A DNA stretch of 64,000 nt from Pseudomonas sp. LP_7_YM. GTDB lineage: Bacteria; Pseudomonadota; Gammaproteobacteria; Pseudomonadales; Pseudomonadaceae. A program made the position numbers and the translations under genes. The stretch lies in NCBI RefSeq assembly GCF_004364435.1, contig NZ_SOCT01000004.1, positions 124,001 through 188,000 of the forward strand. Reading direction: 5' to 3'. Positions 61,787-64,000 of this stretch are shown here, piece by piece. The notes below the pieces were generated by a model. The model was not told the origin of the DNA and did not search any database. It saw nothing but the letters and a program-made list of their open reading frames with translations. Each line of letters opens with the position of its first letter. Positions within the stretch are counted from its first letter, which is position 1.

Positions 61787-63160
61787 ATGTCCAAACCCAA
61801 CGTGTCGTTCTATAACCTGGCGTGGCGCTGGCATTTTTATGCCGGGCTGTTCGTCGCGCCGTTCATGATCGTCCTGTCGCTGACGGGCATCGTTTACCTG
61901 TTCAAACCGCAGCTCGATTCGCTGATGTACAGCGACTTGCTGACAGTCAACCCCGCTCATCACCTCCTCAGCGCCGATGCGCAGCAACAGCGGGTACTCG
62001 ACGCCTACCCCAACGTGCTGATCAGCAAATACCTGCCACCTGTGAATGCACAAAGCAGCGCGCAGTTCGTGGTCAGGCAGGACGGTCGTGACGTGAACCT
62101 GTTCATTGATCCCTACAACGGCAAGATCCTCGGTACCCAGGACGCCAGCAACAATCTGCAAGCCATGGCCCGGGAGCTTCACGGCGAGTTGATGATCGGC
62201 ACGCTGGGCGATCGTCTGGTGGAGTTGGCTGCCGGTTGGGGCGTCGTACTGGTGGTTTCTGGCCTGTACCTATGGTGGCCGAGGGGGCGCTCGTCAGCGG
62301 GCGTGCTCTGGCCACGCTTCTCTGCTCGCGGACGCCTACTGTGGCGCGACCTGCACGCGGTCATCGGCTTCTGGGGCTCGGTGGCACTGCTGTTCATGCT
62401 CCTGAGCGGTATGACCTGGACCGGGCTGTGGGGCAAGGCGTATGCGGATGTGTGGAATACGTTTCCGGCAGCGATGTGGAACGACGTGCCCACGTCTGAA
62501 AAACAGGCAGGCGAACTGAATACGGCCAGCGTGCAGACCGTTCCCTGGGCGATGGAGAACACGCCCATGCCGGTGTCCTCTGGCGAACATGGTGAGCATA
62601 TGCATCACGCGGGCATGTCCAGCGCACCTGCCGCGCCCGCAATCACGTTGCAGCAAGTCGTCGATATCGCCAGAGAGCGCAAAATCGAGCCCGGCTACAG
62701 CATTACCCAACCGAAAACCGCTGACGGTGTATTCACGGTATCGGTGTTCGCGGACGACCCGCACAACGACGCCACCCTGCATGTCGATCAATACAGCGGC
62801 AAGGTGCTCGCTGATGTGCGTTATGACAATTACAGCGCCGTCTCCAAAGCCACCGAACTGGGGGTAATGCTGCACGAAGGCAAAATGTTCGGCTGGCTGA
62901 ATCAGTTGGTGATCCTGATCATCTGTCTGATGGTGCTGCTCAGCTCAGTGAGCGGCATCGTGATCTGGTGGAAGCGTCGGCCGCAAAACGGCTTCGGTGT
63001 TCCACCGCTGCGACACGCCTTACCACGCTGGAAAATCGCGACCGCAGTGATGATTGCACTGGGCGCCGCCTTCCCGCTCGTCGGGATTTCGATGCTGGTC
63101 GTATGGCTGCTGGATCGGCTAGCTCTTACGCACTTTGCCAAATCGACGACAACAGCTTAG
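61787..63160 (+). CDS. PepSY-associated transmembrane (PiuB-like) protein
   Basis: A 457-residue inner-membrane protein of the PepSY_TM family, often found with metal-siderophore or copper uptake and thought to be a reductase. The N-terminus is YNLAWRWHFYAGLFVAPFMI with LSLTGIVYLFKPQLD. Further membrane segments are VVLVVSGLYLWWPRGR and DLHAVIGFWGSVALLFMLLS, and the C-terminal one is LVILIICLMVLLSSVSGIVI. A His/Met-rich loop (GEHGEHMHHAGMSS) and PepSY repeats lie between. No TonB-dependent copper receptor lies beside it here. Confidence 0.9.
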   Translation: MSKPNVSFYNLAWRWHFYAGLFVAPFMIVLSLTGIVYLFKPQLDSLMYSDLLTVNPAHHLLSADAQQQRVLDAYPNVLISKYLPPVNAQSSAQFVVRQDGRDVNLFIDPYNGKILGTQDASNNLQAMARELHGELMIGTLGDRLVELAAGWGVVLVVSGLYLWWPRGRSSAGVLWPRFSARGRLLWRDLHAVIGFWGSVALLFMLLSGMTWTGLWGKAYADVWNTFPAAMWNDVPTSEKQAGELNTASVQTVPWAMENTPMPVSSGEHGEHMHHAGMSSAPAAPAITLQQVVDIARERKIEPGYSITQPKTADGVFTVSVFADDPHNDATLHVDQYSGKVLADVRYDNYSAVSKATELGVMLHEGKMFGWLNQLVILIICLMVLLSSVSGIVIWWKRRPQNGFGVPPLRHALPRWKIATAVMIALGAAFPLVGISMLVVWLLDRLALTHFAKSTTTA

Positions 63161-63546
63161 ATTGCGTCCTGCGGGGCCTGGAACCTCTTGAGTGGTTTAG
63201 TGATGAATTCCTCCTCATTTCCGGTTTCAGGCCCCGCCCTTTCTTATTTCCACTTCTCTGGCCACTCGCGCCTTTCACTCGGCAAGCCCGACTGCAGCCA
63301 GACGCTGCATCCGTCCCGGATAGAAAACGGTCACCCCGGACAACCTCACGCACCAGATCGGCGCGCACGCTGCACCGCCCGCCTGACCACAGCCCAGATT
63401 GGTGCGCACCCTTTTGATCTGCCGACGCCTTGCATTGATTTTGCGACCGTTCCGGCCTTGGCCCAGCCTTTGCTAAAGCCTATGCAGATCCCGTTTCTGC
63501 ATTGCCAACAGCAGTCATGCCAAAAATCAAAGAATGGAGCCCGCCA
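63161..63546. promoter_or_regulatory. Intergenic region upstream of urtA with a long inverted repeat
   Basis: These 386 bases have no gene. GCGGGGCCTGGAACC (63171-63185) and GGTTTCAGGCCCCGC (63223-63237) are 15-base inverted arms with one mismatch and a 37-base spacer, just after the PepSY stop. They may end transcription, though the following Ts are few. The promoter of urtA lies further right. An ORF across this region has no start signal. Confidence 0.55.
63458..63474 (+). promoter_or_regulatory. Sigma-54-type promoter candidate for urtA
   Basis: TTGGCCCAGCCTTTGCT fits the -24/-12 pattern: GG and GC are separated by exactly 10 bases (consensus TGGCAC-N5-TTGCA/T). It lies 73 bases before the urtA ATG. 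Urea uptake operons are commonly under NtrC and sigma-54 control, which supports the call; the -24 box has CCC in place of CAC. Confidence 0.5.
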
Positions 63547-64000
63547 ATGAAGCGTCGCAGTTTGCTTAAAGCCTTCACTTTATCCGCATCGATCGCCGCC
63601 ATGGGCCTTAGCTGGACCGCGCAGGCCGCAGACACCATCAAGGTCGGCATCCTTCATTCTTTGTCCGGCACCATGGCCATCTCCGAGACTTCGCTCAAGG
63701 ACATGGCGCTGATGACCATCGACGAGATCAACGCCAAAGGCGGCGTCAACGGCAAGAAACTGGAGGCGGTGGTGGTTGACCCGGCATCCAACTGGCCGCT
63801 GTTCGCTGAAAAGGCGCGCCAGCTGATCACTCAGGACAAAGTCGCGGTGGTGTTCGGGTGCTGGACCTCGGTGTCGCGTAAATCGGTACTGCCGGTGTTC
63901 GAAGAACTTAACGGTCTGCTGTTCTACCCGGTGCAGTACGAGGGTGAGGAAATGTCGCCGAACGTGTTCTACACCGGCGCGGCACCTAACCAGCAGGCGA
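63547..64000 (+). CDS. urtA: UrtA, urea ABC transporter substrate-binding protein (partial, 3' end outside the window)
   Basis: Periplasmic binding protein of the UrtABCDE urea importer. GGAG lies 7 bases before the ATG. The 151 visible residues begin with a signal peptide, with RRS then [20 protein letters not shown] and a likely cut at AQA. Then come [20 protein letters not shown], the [20 protein letters not shown] segment, [20 protein letters not shown] and [19 protein letters not shown], all characteristic of UrtA in the Leu/Ile/Val-binding superfamily. Confidence 0.96.
   Translation, partial: MKRRSLLKAFTLSASIAAMGLSWTAQAADTIKVGILHSLSGTMAISETSLKDMALMTIDEINAKGGVNGKKLEAVVVDPASNWPLFAEKARQLITQDKVAVVFGCWTSVSRKSVLPVFEELNGLLFYPVQYEGEEMSPNVFYTGAAPNQQA

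Noticed and set aside
1..64000. tRNA, rRNA and CRISPR elements.
   Set aside because: I saw no cloverleaf-like gene with CCA end, no rRNA sequence and no regularly spaced short repeats.

Overview
The window is a high-GC chromosome segment from a fluorescent pseudomonad, most likely a member of the Pseudomonas syringae group. The gene order speA - SUI1/YciH - NUDIX - DUF2333 - GcbA-type diguanylate cyclase - dsbD - aroQ - accB - accC - prmA - DUF3426 - dusB - fis - purH - purD - retS - marC, and then urtA at the right edge, is the one I recall from P. aeruginosa PAO1 (about PA4839 to PA4858). A perfect HrpL promoter (GGAACC, 15 bases, CCACTCA) in front of a secreted-effector-like gene points to a plant-associated P. 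syringae-type strain.

Layout. 1-6249: left part of a Tad/Flp pilus locus (tadB, tadA, tadZ, rcpA, rcpC on the minus strand, divergent from the pilin gene flp), followed by a stand-alone receiver protein. 6296-9774: a two-partner-secretion (FhaC/ShlB) outer-membrane transporter next to a 540-residue Gly/Val-rich repetitive lipoprotein. 10134-18191: the periplasmic defence pair pbpC and yfhM (bacterial alpha-2-macroglobulin with a CLEQ thioester), separated by a small opposite-strand membrane gene and two copies of a 130-bp repeat. 18457-21985: a MATE exporter, an esterase lipoprotein and a shortened orphan VgrG. 22285-26556: speA, SUI1, NUDIX and DUF2333.

26727-32118 is an accessory island placed between DUF2333 and gcbA. 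It is bounded by two copies of a roughly 775-bp unit. Each unit holds a Bro-N gene, a highly conserved upstream segment and a divergent 61-codon ORF. Inside are an ATP-grasp protein fused to two SET domains, a fossil of a third Bro-N gene, and the HrpL-driven candidate type III effector. The effector has motifs that could belong to an ADP-ribosyltransferase-like fold; this is inference.

32347-49494 is core: the GcbA-type c-di-GMP cyclase, dsbD, aroQ, accBC, prmA, a DUF3426 protein, dusB-fis, purH, purD, the hybrid sensor kinase retS (acute/chronic virulence switch) and marC.

49498-63160 lies between marC and urtA, genes that are neighbours in PAO1 as I remember it. It contains an operon of three diverged paralogues of unknown function, the corrin-ring gene set in two divergent arms (cobG-cobH-cobI-cobJ and cobL-cbiD-cobK), a broken PAAR gene between the arms, and a copper-handling group (two DUF2946 proteins, a PCu(A)C chaperone and a PepSY membrane protein). 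63547-64000 is the start of urtA, with a sigma-54-like promoter upstream.

The best candidates for undescribed biology are the HrpL-driven effector, the ATP-grasp/SET/SET fusion beside it, and the three-paralogue operon at 49498-51676. I saw no rRNA, tRNA, CRISPR array, transposase or integrase gene.
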